Assembly: GCF_022414535.1 (NCBI RefSeq)
Contig: NZ_JADWYM010000002.1
Coordinates: 124,001-188,000 of the forward strand
From: Streptomyces sp. MUM 2J
Lineage (GTDB): Bacteria > Actinomycetota > Actinomycetes > Streptomycetales > Streptomycetaceae
Direction of reading: 5' to 3'
Length of the DNA stretch: 64,000 bases
A program made the position numbers and the translations under genes. A model generated the notes under the pieces. The model was not told the origin of the DNA. It saw only the letters and a program-made list of their open reading frames with translations, and did no database searches. Positions 37,345 through 46,168 of the stretch are shown piece by piece; position 1 is the first letter of the stretch, and each line of letters starts with the position of its first letter.

Positions 37345-38094
37345 ATGGGCAGGAGCCGCAGAACACTTCCGGAGGAGCTTCTGCTGCTGGCACTGGACCC
37401 GGCCACGGGCACCACTGCACAGCCGCAGTCGCTCGACCTCGGTCTGGCCGGAGCGCAGCTAGTGGAGCTGGCGCTGGCCGGACGGATAGCCCCTGACGGG
37501 GATCGTATCGCCGTGGTGGTCCCACGGCCGACAGGAGATCCGACATTGGACTGCGCGTTGGAGCTGCTGCGAAGGCGCGGCGCTCCGGTACGGGCCGTTC
37601 ACTGGATCGGAGGGCCACGACTGGGCCTCCGCCAGACCTACCTCTCGCATCTGGAGCGGTGCGGCATGGTGCACGCCGTAGCCGGCCAGATGTGCGGGGT
37701 GCTGCCGACGACGCGCTACCAGGCGACGGACACGGCGATCAGCCGGGAGATCAGGGCCCGGCTGGATTCGGCGATCCGGACCGGCGTTCCGCCGGACCCT
37801 CGCACCGCCGCGCTCGCCGCGCTGGCCCACGCGGTCGGTCTCGGCAAGCACCTGTACCCGGGCAACGAGGGACGCTCGTCCCGCTCCCGGCTGCGGGACC
37901 TCATCAGGCACGACCCGATGGGCGGCCTCGTCGCGCACGCCGTGATGGACGTCCAGAACGGTGCGGCGGCGCAGCCGCGCCGCGGTCCGGCCGGACGCCA
38001 GGCCCCCGGCGGAGGCAGGCCGTCGGCGGAACCCGCCCGCGGTGTTCCGGCACAGCCGCACCGCGGATCGATGGTGCGCGCCGTGGCCAGCTGA
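37345..38094 (+). CDS. GPP34-family phosphoprotein (GOLPH3/Vps74-like)
   Basis: The 249-residue protein has the GPP34 pattern. It starts LPEELLLLALDPATGT, then LDLGLAGAQLVELALAGRIAPDGDRI, then LRQTYLSHLERCGMVH, and LAALAHAVGLGKHLYP. In eukaryotes GOLPH3 proteins bind PI4P and retain Golgi enzymes. Actinobacterial members are cytosolic or membrane-peripheral and of unknown role. Residues about 200-249 are a basic Pro/Gly tail. GGGGAGG at 37333-37339 is well spaced for this ATG. An overlapping ATG at 37341 is out of frame. Confidence 0.88.
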   Translation: MGRSRRTLPEELLLLALDPATGTTAQPQSLDLGLAGAQLVELALAGRIAPDGDRIAVVVPRPTGDPTLDCALELLRRRGAPVRAVHWIGGPRLGLRQTYLSHLERCGMVHAVAGQMCGVLPTTRYQATDTAISREIRARLDSAIRTGVPPDPRTAALAALAHAVGLGKHLYPGNEGRSSRSRLRDLIRHDPMGGLVAHAVMDVQNGAAAQPRRGPAGRQAPGGGRPSAEPARGVPAQPHRGSMVRAVAS

Positions 38095-38469
38095 GCCGCA
38101 GTACCACAGCGGGCGCGCTCCGGCGCGCTCCGGCACGACCTGGTACCGCCGGCACGCCTCGGCGCGACCCGTACGATCCGCACCACCTGCGCACCAGCGG
38201 CGCCGCCAGGCATCACGTGCCGTCGGCCGGCGCCGCGTCGCACCGCAAGACCCGTTCGGGAGCCGCGCGTCCCGCGCGGGGCGGTACGGCACCATGTCCG
38301 TCAGGGCGTGGCCGTATCGTCCCGCGCGGACGCATGTCCGGGACACTTCAGCCGCATATCCCCTGTTTCCCAGCGGTAATAAGCACCTTGGTGGCAGTCT
38401 GCTCAGCAGCAGATACGCAAAGTCGCAGGTACAACCGAGTACAGGCACGCAGCCGGAGGTGCACGTCCC
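38095..38469. other. Intergenic region upstream of the XRE gene
   Basis: About 375 bp without a conserved frame. It starts with a short repeat of GGCGCGCTCC units near 38110-38130. The last 100 bp are less GC-rich (around 38360-38440, TTTCCCAGCGGTAATAAGC) and are the likely promoter of the XRE gene. Confidence 0.35.
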
Positions 38470-39327
38470 GTGGCGTCCAATGTCAATCCCACTGTCAGGC
38501 GGCGCCGGCTGGGCCAGGAGCTGCGCAGGCTGCGCGAGCTCAAGGGCATGACGGCCGAGGAGGTCGCCGAACGGCTGCTCGTGTCCCAGTCGAAGATCAG
38601 CCGCCTGGAGAACGGGCGGCGCAGCATCAGCCAGCGCGACGTGCGCGACCTGTGCAACGTCTACGAGGTCGAGGACCAGCGCATCGTCGAGTCGCTGATG
38701 CAGATGGCCAAGGACTCCCGCCAGCAGGGCTGGTGGCACACCTTCGGCGACATCCCCTACAGCGTCTACATCGGCCTGGAGACGGACGCGGCGAGTCTCA
38801 GGGTGTACGACCCGCAGGTCGTCCCCGGTCTCCTGCAGACCCGGCAGTACGCCGAGGCGCTCATCGCGGGCGCGCTGCCGGAGACCGCGCCCGCGGACAT
38901 CGAGAAGCGTGTGCAGGTCCGGATGCGGCGGCAGGAACGAATCACCGCCCCCGAGAACCCGCTGCGGCTGTGGACGGTCCTGGACGAGGCGGCGCTGCGC
39001 CGCGTGGTCGGCAACAAGGCCCTGATGCGGGAGCAGCTGGAGCACCTGGTGGAGCAGTCGCAGCTGCCCCACGTCACCGTGCAGGTCATCCCCTTCGACA
39101 TGGGCGCCCACCCCGGCCTCAACGGCCAGTACGCGATCCTGGAGTTCCCCGACGCGGCCGACTCCAGCGTCGTCTACATCGAGGGCGTCACCAGCGACCT
39201 GTACCTGGAGAAGGCGAACGACGTCCAGAAGTACAGCGTGATGTACGAGCACCTGCGCGCCCAGGCCCTGAACGTGGACCAGTCCCGCCAGACCATCGCG
39301 GACATCGCGAAGGAGTACGCCCGCTGA
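38470..39327 (+). CDS. XRE-family regulator with DUF5753 domain
   Basis: The 285-residue protein has an N-terminal Cro/C1 helix-turn-helix (about residues 12-70: RRLGQELRRLRELKGMTAEEVAERLLVSQSKISRLENGRRSI). A C-terminal DUF5753 ligand domain follows, with VYDPQVVPGLLQTRQYAEALI and NGQYAILEFPDAADSSVVYIEG. This is the commonest Streptomyces XRE type. It is paired with a DUF397 gene, as in the bld/whiJ/abaA-like systems that influence development and antibiotics. The protein probably represses or activates that pair. The start is GTG. Confidence 0.93.
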   Translation: MASNVNPTVRRRRLGQELRRLRELKGMTAEEVAERLLVSQSKISRLENGRRSISQRDVRDLCNVYEVEDQRIVESLMQMAKDSRQQGWWHTFGDIPYSVYIGLETDAASLRVYDPQVVPGLLQTRQYAEALIAGALPETAPADIEKRVQVRMRRQERITAPENPLRLWTVLDEAALRRVVGNKALMREQLEHLVEQSQLPHVTVQVIPFDMGAHPGLNGQYAILEFPDAADSSVVYIEGVTSDLYLEKANDVQKYSVMYEHLRAQALNVDQSRQTIADIAKEYAR

Positions 39328-39524
39328 AAGGACGCCGTCCCGGCCAAGAGCGGCCGAATGGTACACCCTCACCCGGCCGGGATGGAAGTCTCATCTGGAA
39401 TATGCCGTCCAACGAGTGAATAGTCGCTTCGTAAGCCGATGTTGGCGAGTAGCGTCGATCACGCCATCGAGCAACAAGGTTGGCGCAAACACAGCAACTC
39501 ATCGACAGGCAACACGGAGCAAAA

Positions 39525-39716
39525 ATGGCAATTCGTCAGGGCGTCACGGACACGTGGACCAAGTCCTCCTACTCCACGGGCAACGGCGCGTGCGTCGAGA
39601 TCAAGTCGCCGGTCGTGGCGGCCATGGCCGTACGGGACTCGAAGGTTCCCCAGGGCCCCACTCTGTCCTTCCCCGCCGAGGCCTGGAACGCCTTTGTCGC
39701 ATCGGTCAAGGCGTAG
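39525..39716 (+). CDS. DUF397 small protein
   Basis: The 63-residue protein fits the DUF397 family exactly: WTKSSYSTGNGACVEIKSP near the start, VAVRDSK-type VRDSKVPQGPTLSFPAEAWNAFVASVKA to the end. GGAG at 39516-39519, 5 bp before ATG, sets this start. DUF397 proteins are almost always encoded beside an XRE/DUF5753 regulator and are thought to bind it. Here the pair is separated by 197 bp. A hairpin terminator follows. Confidence 0.92.
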   Translation: MAIRQGVTDTWTKSSYSTGNGACVEIKSPVVAAMAVRDSKVPQGPTLSFPAEAWNAFVASVKA

Positions 39717-39794
39717 GGGGCGGGTCTGTCTGGGACTCGCCACCCGCCCGGCCGGCCCCCGGGGCCGGCGACAACTCCATAAGCACCACGGGAA

Positions 39795-39834
39795 GAGCCC
39801 TCTCGACCAGCCGCCGTCCTCGCCGAGAGGGCTC
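39795..39834. terminator. Bidirectional hairpin terminator
   Basis: Perfect 11-bp arms (39795-39805 and 39824-39834, GAGCCCTCTCG and complement) with an 18-base loop. It lies between the convergent DUF397 and MerR genes. Confidence 0.75.
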
Positions 39835-39853
39835 GCCCGTGCTCAGCCCACCC

Positions 39854-40702
39854 TCACCTGACCGGGAAGGCCACGTCGCACACCGGGTCGTCCGGACCGG
39901 CCGTGTCCCAGTCGGCGAAGTACACCTCCCGGCACGGTCCGTCACAGGACAGGCCCCGCTCCTTCATCCACGCCTCCACCGCTTCGAAGGCCGCGAGGAT
40001 CTGCGGATGGGCCACCTGCGCCTTGGTGATGCGGGTGTACGCCAGCCGCCGGGCCGGCTCGACGCGCACCGCCGTCTGCCACGACCTCCCCTGAGCCCGC
40101 GCCCACGCCCGCGCCGCGGTCTCGTCGGCGACGGGAACGCACGACTCGGCGGGCCCGTCGCTCTCCGTGGACACCTCCGCGTGGTACACGACGAACGGCG
40201 CGCCGGCCACCCCGCCGCACTCCCGCGCCGCCGCTTCCAGCCGGCCCAGCGACGCCCCGATCCACGCCGGCAACTCGTCCGCCAGCGTGTGCCGCTTCTC
40301 GGCGATCACCACCTGGGCGGGTACCTCCACCGTGTTGACCGTGAACTTCTCGTACATCTCGGAGTTCCTTCCCGACAGCCGTCCACGGAGGAACTCGGCG
40401 AGCGTGCGCCGCGCCGCGAACCGCGCCTCGGCGTCCGCCCAGTACGCGGTGAGCCGCTCGGCCCCCTCCGGCCCGTCCGCCGCCAGGACCTCGGCGACGA
40501 CGGCCAGCGGCATGTCGAGCTGCCGCAGCAGCGCGATCGTGCGGGCCCGTTCGATCTGGCCGACCCGGTAGTACCGGTAACCGCTGGCGGGATCGACGCG
40601 CGCGGGGGCGAGCAGACCGAGCCGGTCGTACATCCTGAGAGCCTTGGCCGACAGCCGGGCCCGCGCCGCGAACGCGCCGATGGTGAGCAGGTCGTCGTCC
40701 AC
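39854..40702 (-). CDS. MerR-family transcriptional regulator with effector-binding domain
   Basis: The 282-residue protein has an N-terminal MerR helix-turn-helix (DLLTIGAFAARARLSAKALRMYDRLGLLAPARVDPASGYRYYRVGQIERARTI). A dimer coiled-coil and a C-terminal GyrI/BmrR-like ligand domain follow (about 125-282). The latter shows PAQVVIAEKRHTL and RRLAYTRITKAQVAHPQILAAFEAVEAWMKERG. This resembles BmrR-type drug-sensing regulators. GTG was chosen because the helix-turn-helix starts right after it. Confidence 0.9.
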   Translation of the reverse strand: MDDDLLTIGAFAARARLSAKALRMYDRLGLLAPARVDPASGYRYYRVGQIERARTIALLRQLDMPLAVVAEVLAADGPEGAERLTAYWADAEARFAARRTLAEFLRGRLSGRNSEMYEKFTVNTVEVPAQVVIAEKRHTLADELPAWIGASLGRLEAAARECGGVAGAPFVVYHAEVSTESDGPAESCVPVADETAARAWARAQGRSWQTAVRVEPARRLAYTRITKAQVAHPQILAAFEAVEAWMKERGLSCDGPCREVYFADWDTAGPDDPVCDVAFPVR

Positions 40703-40917
40703 GCCCTCATCCTCCGTGACCGGGCGCCGTCCGCCCGGTCGCTGGGACCTTCCGCCCTGTCCCAGGGGCAAGGTCAACACCCGTCGGGCGAGCGGTGCCC
40801 CTTCCCGGGGGGCAGGGGCAGCCAACGCCCGCCGGACGCGGGGTGCCCTGCCCCGGGAAGGGGATGATCGCCTGCTGGGCGCGGGGTGGCCCGTCCCGGG
40901 GCAGGGGCGAGCGCCCG

Positions 40918-41430
40918 TCAGGCGGGCGGGGCGAGCTGCGCCTCGATCGCGGCGAGCACCTCGGCCGCCTCCGGCTCGGTCTGCGGGGAGAACCGGGCGA
41001 CGACCCGGCCGCCGGTCCCGATCAGGAACTTCTCGAAGTTCCAGCGGATGTCACCGCTGTGCCCCTCGGCATCGGCGAAACCCGTCAGCCGCTCGTACAG
41101 CGGGTGCCGCCCGTCCCCGTTGACCTCGATCTTCTCCGTCATCGGGAAGCTCACGCCGTAGGTCGCCGAACAGAACTCGGCGATCTCACCGGCGCTGCCG
41201 GGCTCCTGCCCGAGGAACTGGTTGCACGGCACGCCGAGCACCGTGAAACCCCGCTCCGCGTAGCGCTGCTGCAACCGCTCCAGCCCCGCGTACTGGGGCG
41301 TCAGGCCGCACCGGGAGGCCACGTTCACCACCAGCACGACCCGGCCCGCGTACTGCTTGAGGGCGGCGGAACCGCCGGTCAGGGCCGCTATCTCCACGTC
41401 CAGGGGAAAGCTCTCGTCCGTAGTCGTCAT
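40918..41430 (-). CDS. Glutathione peroxidase family protein
   Basis: The 170-residue protein is a thiol peroxidase of the GPx fold. The peroxidatic Cys is in NVASRCGLTPQYAGLE (about residue 41). The partner Gln/Trp motifs are GVPCNQFLGQEPG and IRWNFEKFLIG. The second conserved Cys (PCNQF) may be the resolving one. Streptomyces makes mycothiol rather than glutathione, so thioredoxin is the likely reductant. Length is normal. Confidence 0.93.
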   Translation of the reverse strand: MTTTDESFPLDVEIAALTGGSAALKQYAGRVVLVVNVASRCGLTPQYAGLERLQQRYAERGFTVLGVPCNQFLGQEPGSAGEIAEFCSATYGVSFPMTEKIEVNGDGRHPLYERLTGFADAEGHSGDIRWNFEKFLIGTGGRVVARFSPQTEPEAAEVLAAIEAQLAPPA

Positions 41431-41452
41431 GCGCGGATGCTAACGCCGCAGG

Positions 41453-41824
41453 GTGTCGGCCCCGTTCGCCGCCTCCACCGTCGCATCCCCCGCCGCCGTC
41501 CTCAGATACCGCACCGACCGGATACGCCCGCGGACCGCGCTCGCCGCGGTCCCGGCGGCCCTGTCCCTCACCCCCCGCGAGCTGACCGGGCACGCCCTCG
41601 GCCTGCACTCCGCCGGCATGCTCACCCGCCAGGGCGCGAGCGCCACCCTGGCGGGCACCGCCGCCCAGTTCACCTCGGCGGCGACGGCGATGACCACGAT
41701 GGCGGCGGTGTCGGCGGCCACGACGGTCCTCCTGGCCCGGGCGGAGCGGAGGGTAAGGCCCCCGGTACCCGGCCCGCCGCCACCCGACACGCCCGTCCTG
41801 TGCCCAACCGGGAAAAGATCTTGA
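41453..41824 (+). pseudogene. Possible relic of an MFS transporter C-terminus
   Basis: A frame of 123 codons contains ELTGHALGLHSAGMLTRQGASATLAGTAAQ followed by FTSAATAMTTMAAVSAATTVLLA. These resemble the last two TM helices of a 12-TM MFS transporter. The preceding ten helices are missing and no ribosome site is present. The resemblance is from memory of such C-termini and could be fortuitous in GC-rich DNA. If real, most of the gene has been lost. Confidence 0.3.
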
Positions 41825-41927
41825 CGCGCACATGGGCAAAAGGTCACCGGTTTGTTCTCCGGCCTCCATAGAGTCCCCACGGGCCGCTCACAGGGCGCCC
41901 CACCCGGCACTGATCCGAAGGACTTCG

Positions 41928-42686
41928 ATGCGTCTCCCGTCCCGCGCCCTCAAGGCGTTCACCCTCGCGGCACTCCCGCTGGCCCTCGCCGCCTGCGGCC
42001 CCTCCGGCTCCTCCGGTGCCACCGGCGCCGCCGCTTCCGGCAGTCCGTCGTCCGCGCCCGCCGTCGAGAACCCCAACGCCGGCCTGCTGAGGGGCACGGA
42101 GCTGAAGAAGGTCCTGGCCCCGGCCTCGTACTTCCCCTCCGGCTTCGCCGCCCAGGCCGACCTCACCCGGGACACCGGAGCCCACTACCGGGCGCCGGCC
42201 ACCAAGAGCGCCGCCAAGCCCGACTGCACCCACCTCGGATACACGGGCTGGGTGGACCTCACCGGCATCGAGGGCGTCTCGTTCGCGCAGTCGGGGTTCA
42301 TCAACGACGCCACCTCCGCCGAACTCGACCAGGAGATCGACGTCTACCGCGGCGACACGGCGGCCGACGTGATGAAGGGCCTGGCGGCGGTCGTCGCCGC
42401 GTGCCCGACCTACCACGAGACCGACCCCGCCAGCACGGTCAAGGTCACCGGCGCCGCCAAGGGCGGGATCGGTGACGAGACCTACACGATCACCCTCACC
42501 GACTCCGCCTGGGAGAGCGGCACCACGCTGATCGCCGCCCGGGTGGGCACCGCCGTGGTCACCGTGCTCTCCACGGACGGCGCCGACAACGGCGCCGCGA
42601 GCGCGAAGAAGCTCGCCGCGCAGATCGTGACGTCGCTGAAGGGCAAGACGGACGCGGCAACGGACGCGGCAGCCGCCCAGGGCTGA
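41928..42686 (+). CDS. Secreted lipoprotein of unknown function
   Basis: The 252-residue protein has a lipoprotein signal MRLPSRALKAFTLAALPLALAACG with lipidated Cys at residue 23. A Gly/Ser/Ala linker precedes a domain of about 200 residues: AGLLRGTELKKVLAPASYFPSGFAAQADLTRDTG, DCTHLGYTGWVDLTGIEGVSFAQSGFIN. It has two or three Cys that may pair. I recognise no named family, though similar Streptomyces lipoproteins exist. AAGGA at 41918-41922 supports the ATG. Confidence 0.85.
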   Translation: MRLPSRALKAFTLAALPLALAACGPSGSSGATGAAASGSPSSAPAVENPNAGLLRGTELKKVLAPASYFPSGFAAQADLTRDTGAHYRAPATKSAAKPDCTHLGYTGWVDLTGIEGVSFAQSGFINDATSAELDQEIDVYRGDTAADVMKGLAAVVAACPTYHETDPASTVKVTGAAKGGIGDETYTITLTDSAWESGTTLIAARVGTAVVTVLSTDGADNGAASAKKLAAQIVTSLKGKTDAATDAAAAQG

Positions 42687-42797
42687 CCGCCCGCGGCAGA
42701 ACGACACCCGTGACGCCGGCCGCCTCGCCCTCCCGGGGACCGGGGCGGCCGGCACGGGCGGAACCCGGCGGCTGGTCCTTCGAAGACCGCCTGGCAC

Positions 42798-43244
42798 TCA
42801 ACGCCGGGAGCGCTCCCGGGCCAACCACACGCCCCGCACCAGCGCCCACAGCAGCAGCCCGCCGATCACCGGACCGCCGGCCAGGATCACCAGGCCCGCC
42901 CCGATGTTGGCGCCGATCACACCCGCGGTCAGCACCCTCAGGCCCACACCCGCCAGCGCCCCCGCCACCATGAGCGGCCCGAGCACCGCCCACCAGCGGC
43001 TGTCGAGACCTCCGTGCGGCCCCGCCCGCAGGAGGAGCGCCGCGCCGAGGACACCCAGGACGACGGCGACGGCCCCGAGCACCGCGGCCGTACCGTCGGA
43101 GACATCCGGCGGCCGGAACGCGTGGTCCAGCTCGGAGGGCGGTAGCCCCTGCGCGTTCTGTTGCCCCATCAGCCCCCACACGGCGACCGGCACGGCCGCC
43201 ACCAGCAGGACGGCGGCGGACAGCTGTGTTCCCCGTTTTCCCAT
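42798..43244 (-). CDS. Small integral membrane protein
   Basis: The protein of about 148 residues has four predicted TM helices: LSAAVLLVAAVPVAVWGLMG, GTAAVLGAVAVVLGVLGAALLL, WAVLGPLMVAGALAGVGLRVL and IGANIGAGLVILAGGPVIGGLLLWAL. A short loop lies after TM1 (PPSELDHAFRPPDVSD). It has no known motif. The start at MGKRG is favoured because TM1 follows at once, although GGAGG lies only 1 bp upstream of it; a further upstream start is possible. Confidence 0.7.
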   Translation of the reverse strand: MGKRGTQLSAAVLLVAAVPVAVWGLMGQQNAQGLPPSELDHAFRPPDVSDGTAAVLGAVAVVLGVLGAALLLRAGPHGGLDSRWWAVLGPLMVAGALAGVGLRVLTAGVIGANIGAGLVILAGGPVIGGLLLWALVRGVWLARERSRR

Positions 43245-43475
43245 GCCTCCATGGTCCGTCCGGCGCCGCACCCGGGCATGAGCACCCGTACTCATTCCTG
43301 CGCCCGTGCGACCAGGGCACCGCCGCACGTCCTCGCCCCCGCCGCGCCGGCCGGCCGGGGCACCGGCCGCGGGCATGCCGGCGGTGCCGTGGGCCTCTCG
43401 GTGGGCCGACCGCCCGATGCCCCCGGCTGTCCGCGCCCCTCGCCCTGGGAACCGCACGCGGCGTCCGGCGGGGCC

Positions 43476-44954
43476 TCAGCGCCAAGTGCAGTAGGTCGTC
43501 CTGGTCGGCGATACGGAGCAAGAGAAGCTTGAGCTGGGGTTCTCACTCGGTGTCGGCGTCGGTGTCGGACTCTCCGGGGGCGAGCACCCGTAGACCGGAT
43601 GCTCGACGCCGGGCATCAGATTGACCCGCGTGTCACCCGACGGGCAGTTGCTCGGACCGTCGGAAACGGTTCCCGGAGCGGTGACCGACGAGGGCGTGAT
43701 TGCGGCAGAAGCCGACGTGCTTTCGGAGGCGTCCGCGACGGGAGCGGCGTCCGGACGATGGCTGCTGTGCGGCACTGACGACGGGGGAGCGGGTGTTCGG
43801 GACGAGGATCCACCGTGGAATGCACCATAGGCGACGCCGCTGGCGACCGCTGCCACGACCACGGCGCCGGAAACGACCGAGATGCGCCTGCGCAGAAGTG
43901 CACGTACACGCGAAAACGCCCCGTCTTTCTCGGCCCGAGCGTTTCTTCCTGGAGCTACCGCGGTGGGGAGGCTGTGAATGTCTGCCTCCGCCTCGGGGTT
44001 CTGCGGTCCAGCCACCCCGGAGCCGAGATCGATGTACTGGGGTGCGGCATCCCTCTGCCGGGCAGCGGCTTCCTCGAACGCCTGCCGAAGCAGGGAGCTG
44101 AGGCCCGAAATGGCCGGTCGTTCCTCGGGGTCCTTCGCGAGGCCTTCGGCTATTGCGGGCCAGAGCGCAAGAAGCTCGGGCGTGGCGACATCACTCGGGA
44201 GGCCGAGGTCGGGCAGCGGTATCGGGGGTTCGAAGCAATGCGCATTGAGGTATTCGGTGGCGGTGCTCGCGGCGTAGGGAAACGCTCCGGTCAGGAACAG
44301 GTAGGTCATGACGGCCGTGGCGTAGGTGTCTGTTCGGTCGCTCACCCGCTTTCCGCCCTGCCACTGCTCGGGGGCCATGAACGGTGGTGTGCCGATGACC
44401 GGGTGCGTGGACATGTGAGTATGCAGGCTTCGGGAGATGCCGAAGTCGGCCACCTTCACCTGGCCGTCATGGAGAAGGACATTGGGCGGCTTCAGGTCGA
44501 GGTGCACAACGCCACGCATGTGGGCTGCGGCGACGCCTGCCGAGATCTGCTCCGCCAACTCGACCGCCCTGCGGGGAGCGACACGGGCGAGATCCGCACA
44601 CGAGCCGCCGTTGGCGTATTCGGCGATCATGTACGGCGCCCGAACCCGTATGCCCTCGCCGCCGTTCCTCTCCATCACTCCGTGCTGCCCGTAGCTGTAG
44701 GTCCCCAGAATATTGGGGTGCCGCAGGCGAACCGCCCGATGTGCCTCTTTGGCGAACAGCTGTTTCTCGAAGGTCTGCTGCATGCCGAAGAAAATCTTCG
44801 CGGCGACGACTTCGTCTGTCGTGGCCGGGTCGAGATCCTTCGCCAGGAAGACCGTTGCCTGACCCCCGTGTCCGAGCAGTCGTTCCAATCGGTAGCCGGC
44901 GTGATGCTCGCTCGCAGCCTGATCCTTCAGTGTTGCGCCGATGAATTCCGACAT
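43476..44954 (-). CDS. Membrane-anchored Ser/Thr protein kinase with HLD in place of HRD
   Basis: The 492-residue protein has a kinase domain (about 25-295) with P-loop RLLGHGGQATVF, Lys in VAAKIFF, and catalytic loop H151LD153LKPPNVLL. It also has VADFGISRS and a Thr-rich activation loop (STHPVIGTPPFMAPEQW). The Arg of HRD is Leu, which is rare and means activation-loop control must differ. A TM helix lies at about 357-378 (VVSGAVVVAAVASGVAYG). The Ser/Pro-rich outer region ends with four Cys (GCSPP, FSCSVSPTRTTYCTW). Codon use is less GC-biased than the neighbours, which suggests transfer. It starts the accessory island. Confidence 0.85.
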   Translation of the reverse strand: MSEFIGATLKDQAASEHHAGYRLERLLGHGGQATVFLAKDLDPATTDEVVAAKIFFGMQQTFEKQLFAKEAHRAVRLRHPNILGTYSYGQHGVMERNGGEGIRVRAPYMIAEYANGGSCADLARVAPRRAVELAEQISAGVAAAHMRGVVHLDLKPPNVLLHDGQVKVADFGISRSLHTHMSTHPVIGTPPFMAPEQWQGGKRVSDRTDTYATAVMTYLFLTGAFPYAASTATEYLNAHCFEPPIPLPDLGLPSDVATPELLALWPAIAEGLAKDPEERPAISGLSSLLRQAFEEAAARQRDAAPQYIDLGSGVAGPQNPEAEADIHSLPTAVAPGRNARAEKDGAFSRVRALLRRRISVVSGAVVVAAVASGVAYGAFHGGSSSRTPAPPSSVPHSSHRPDAAPVADASESTSASAAITPSSVTAPGTVSDGPSNCPSGDTRVNLMPGVEHPVYGCSPPESPTPTPTPSENPSSSFSCSVSPTRTTYCTWR

Positions 44955-45271
44955 TCCTCTGCCTGCGCGGTTCCGAGTTCGACTGCCGGGCCGAGTGCGA
45001 CCGAACCCGGCTGTACGGCCGGCCTCGCTTGCCGGCGATGCGTGCCGTGGTCGCCCGGCGACTGGACTCCGACCGATTCGGATCGCCGGGCTCAGGTCCC
45101 CACCCCGGGCGTTCAGCGCCGCCGAGCTCTTCCAACTGTCCTGGAAGTACCATCGTCGCACCTCTTGCTCGTTCAGCTTGGTCCAGCGCGGAACTCCGGG
45201 TGTTCACGCCGGGGAGGAGCTTCTCTGGATCGCTCTGACCCGCAGGTGTGCACGAGTCTGCGCTGTTGACC
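44955..45271. other. Upstream region of the kinase gene, relatively low GC
   Basis: About 317 bp without a recognisable gene. It is less GC-rich than the core. The region between the kinase start and the transposase relic probably holds the kinase promoter. Confidence 0.35.
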
Positions 45272-45397
45272 TCAGCCAGGTCGCTTCTGGTTCTCGATGT
45301 ACTCCTTGATGATCTCCAGCGGTGCGCCGCCGCACGAGGCGGCGAAGTACGAAGGCGACCAGAAGTGGTCACCCCACAGGTGTGTGCGGATATGGGC
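45272..45397 (-). mobile_element. IS200/IS605 family transposase (TnpA) 3' relic
   Basis: Read on the minus strand, 41 codons spell HLWGDHFWSPSYFAASCGGA and PLEIIKEYIENQKRPG, then TGA. This is the C-terminal end of Y1 HUH transposases of IS200/IS605, whose typical text is LWGxHxWSPSYxxxSCGGAPLExxxxYIE. The upstream codon is TGA, so the rest (including the catalytic HUH and Tyr) has gone. It marks a rearrangement point at the island's left side. Confidence 0.8.
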
Positions 45398-45570
45398 TCA
45401 CGAACTCCACCACCTGGAAGGACGCCAACGTCATCGCCGGCGGCGACTGCACCGGCGGCTCCCACCGGGAGGTGATCGTGCGCTGGTCGGACGGCGAGAC
45501 CACCCTCTGCACCGACACCTCCACCACCCTTGGCCGTGAACACATGCTCGTGCCGCCCAAGGCCGGCTGA
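45397..45570 (+). pseudogene. Relic of a VCBS/FG-GAP repeat protein C-terminus
   Basis: On the + strand the frame reads TNSTTWKDANVIAGGDCTGG and then SHREVIVRWSDGETTLCTDTS up to LVPPKAG and a stop. The TTW-A-x-AIAGGDxTG and VRWSDGExTLYTD wording is that of FG-GAP/VCBS-like repeats in secreted Streptomyces proteins. The 5' part is missing and abuts the transposase relic. Confidence 0.55.
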
Positions 45571-46168
45571 CCCCCCTCCCGGGAAGCGAGGCAGGCGCGA
45601 TGTACCGGCGCACTGCGGCGGTTTGCGCGGCATCGGCGCCGGCGCCGTAGCCGCGGTCGCCGCCGGCCCGCTGGTCCTTGCCGCCGTCGGCTACACGACC
45701 GTATGCCGCCGCAGGACCAGGAACACCTGGACCCGGCGCCCCGGGCCGCCCTCACGGCACGGCGCCCCCAGCGCAGGACCGGCCTCGCCTGATCACCGGG
45801 TGCGGCTCCGAACCGCGCCGGACGGCGGCCGGTCCTGACCTCGCGCGGGTCGGAATCCCTTCCTGCCGGCTGCCGCCGCCGAGCCGCACGTGCGCACCGG
45901 CCCGCCGCGCGGCGAACCCGCCGAGCCTCAGGACCGGGGTCCGTGGCCGCGGCGCGCACCGCGGGATGGCCCGTCGGAATCGGATCGGAAGCGGTTGCCG
46001 GGTACCGGCGGAAGCGTTCGGGGTGGTCTCGTGGACGGCGGTGAGGCCGGGCGAAGCGGCACGTGGCGTGGACGGCGGGAGATGCCGCGAAGGGGGAGCC
46101 GGGAGATGCGGAGCAGCCCGTTGGCCCGGGGGGCACGTCCGAGCCCCCGCCCGGCCTCGCTCTCGCCG
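45571..46168. other. About 600 bp without a supported gene
   Basis: Frames here are open but look like chance GC-rich frames. A short hydrophobic stretch (GIGAGAVAAVAAGPLVLAAVGY, about 45628-45693, + strand) may be a relic of a membrane protein. Nothing else is recognised. Confidence 0.35.

Noticed and set aside
45571..46168. Open frames on both strands in the gene-poor stretch
   Set aside because: They are low-complexity Arg/Pro/Ala text without ribosome sites or domain wording.
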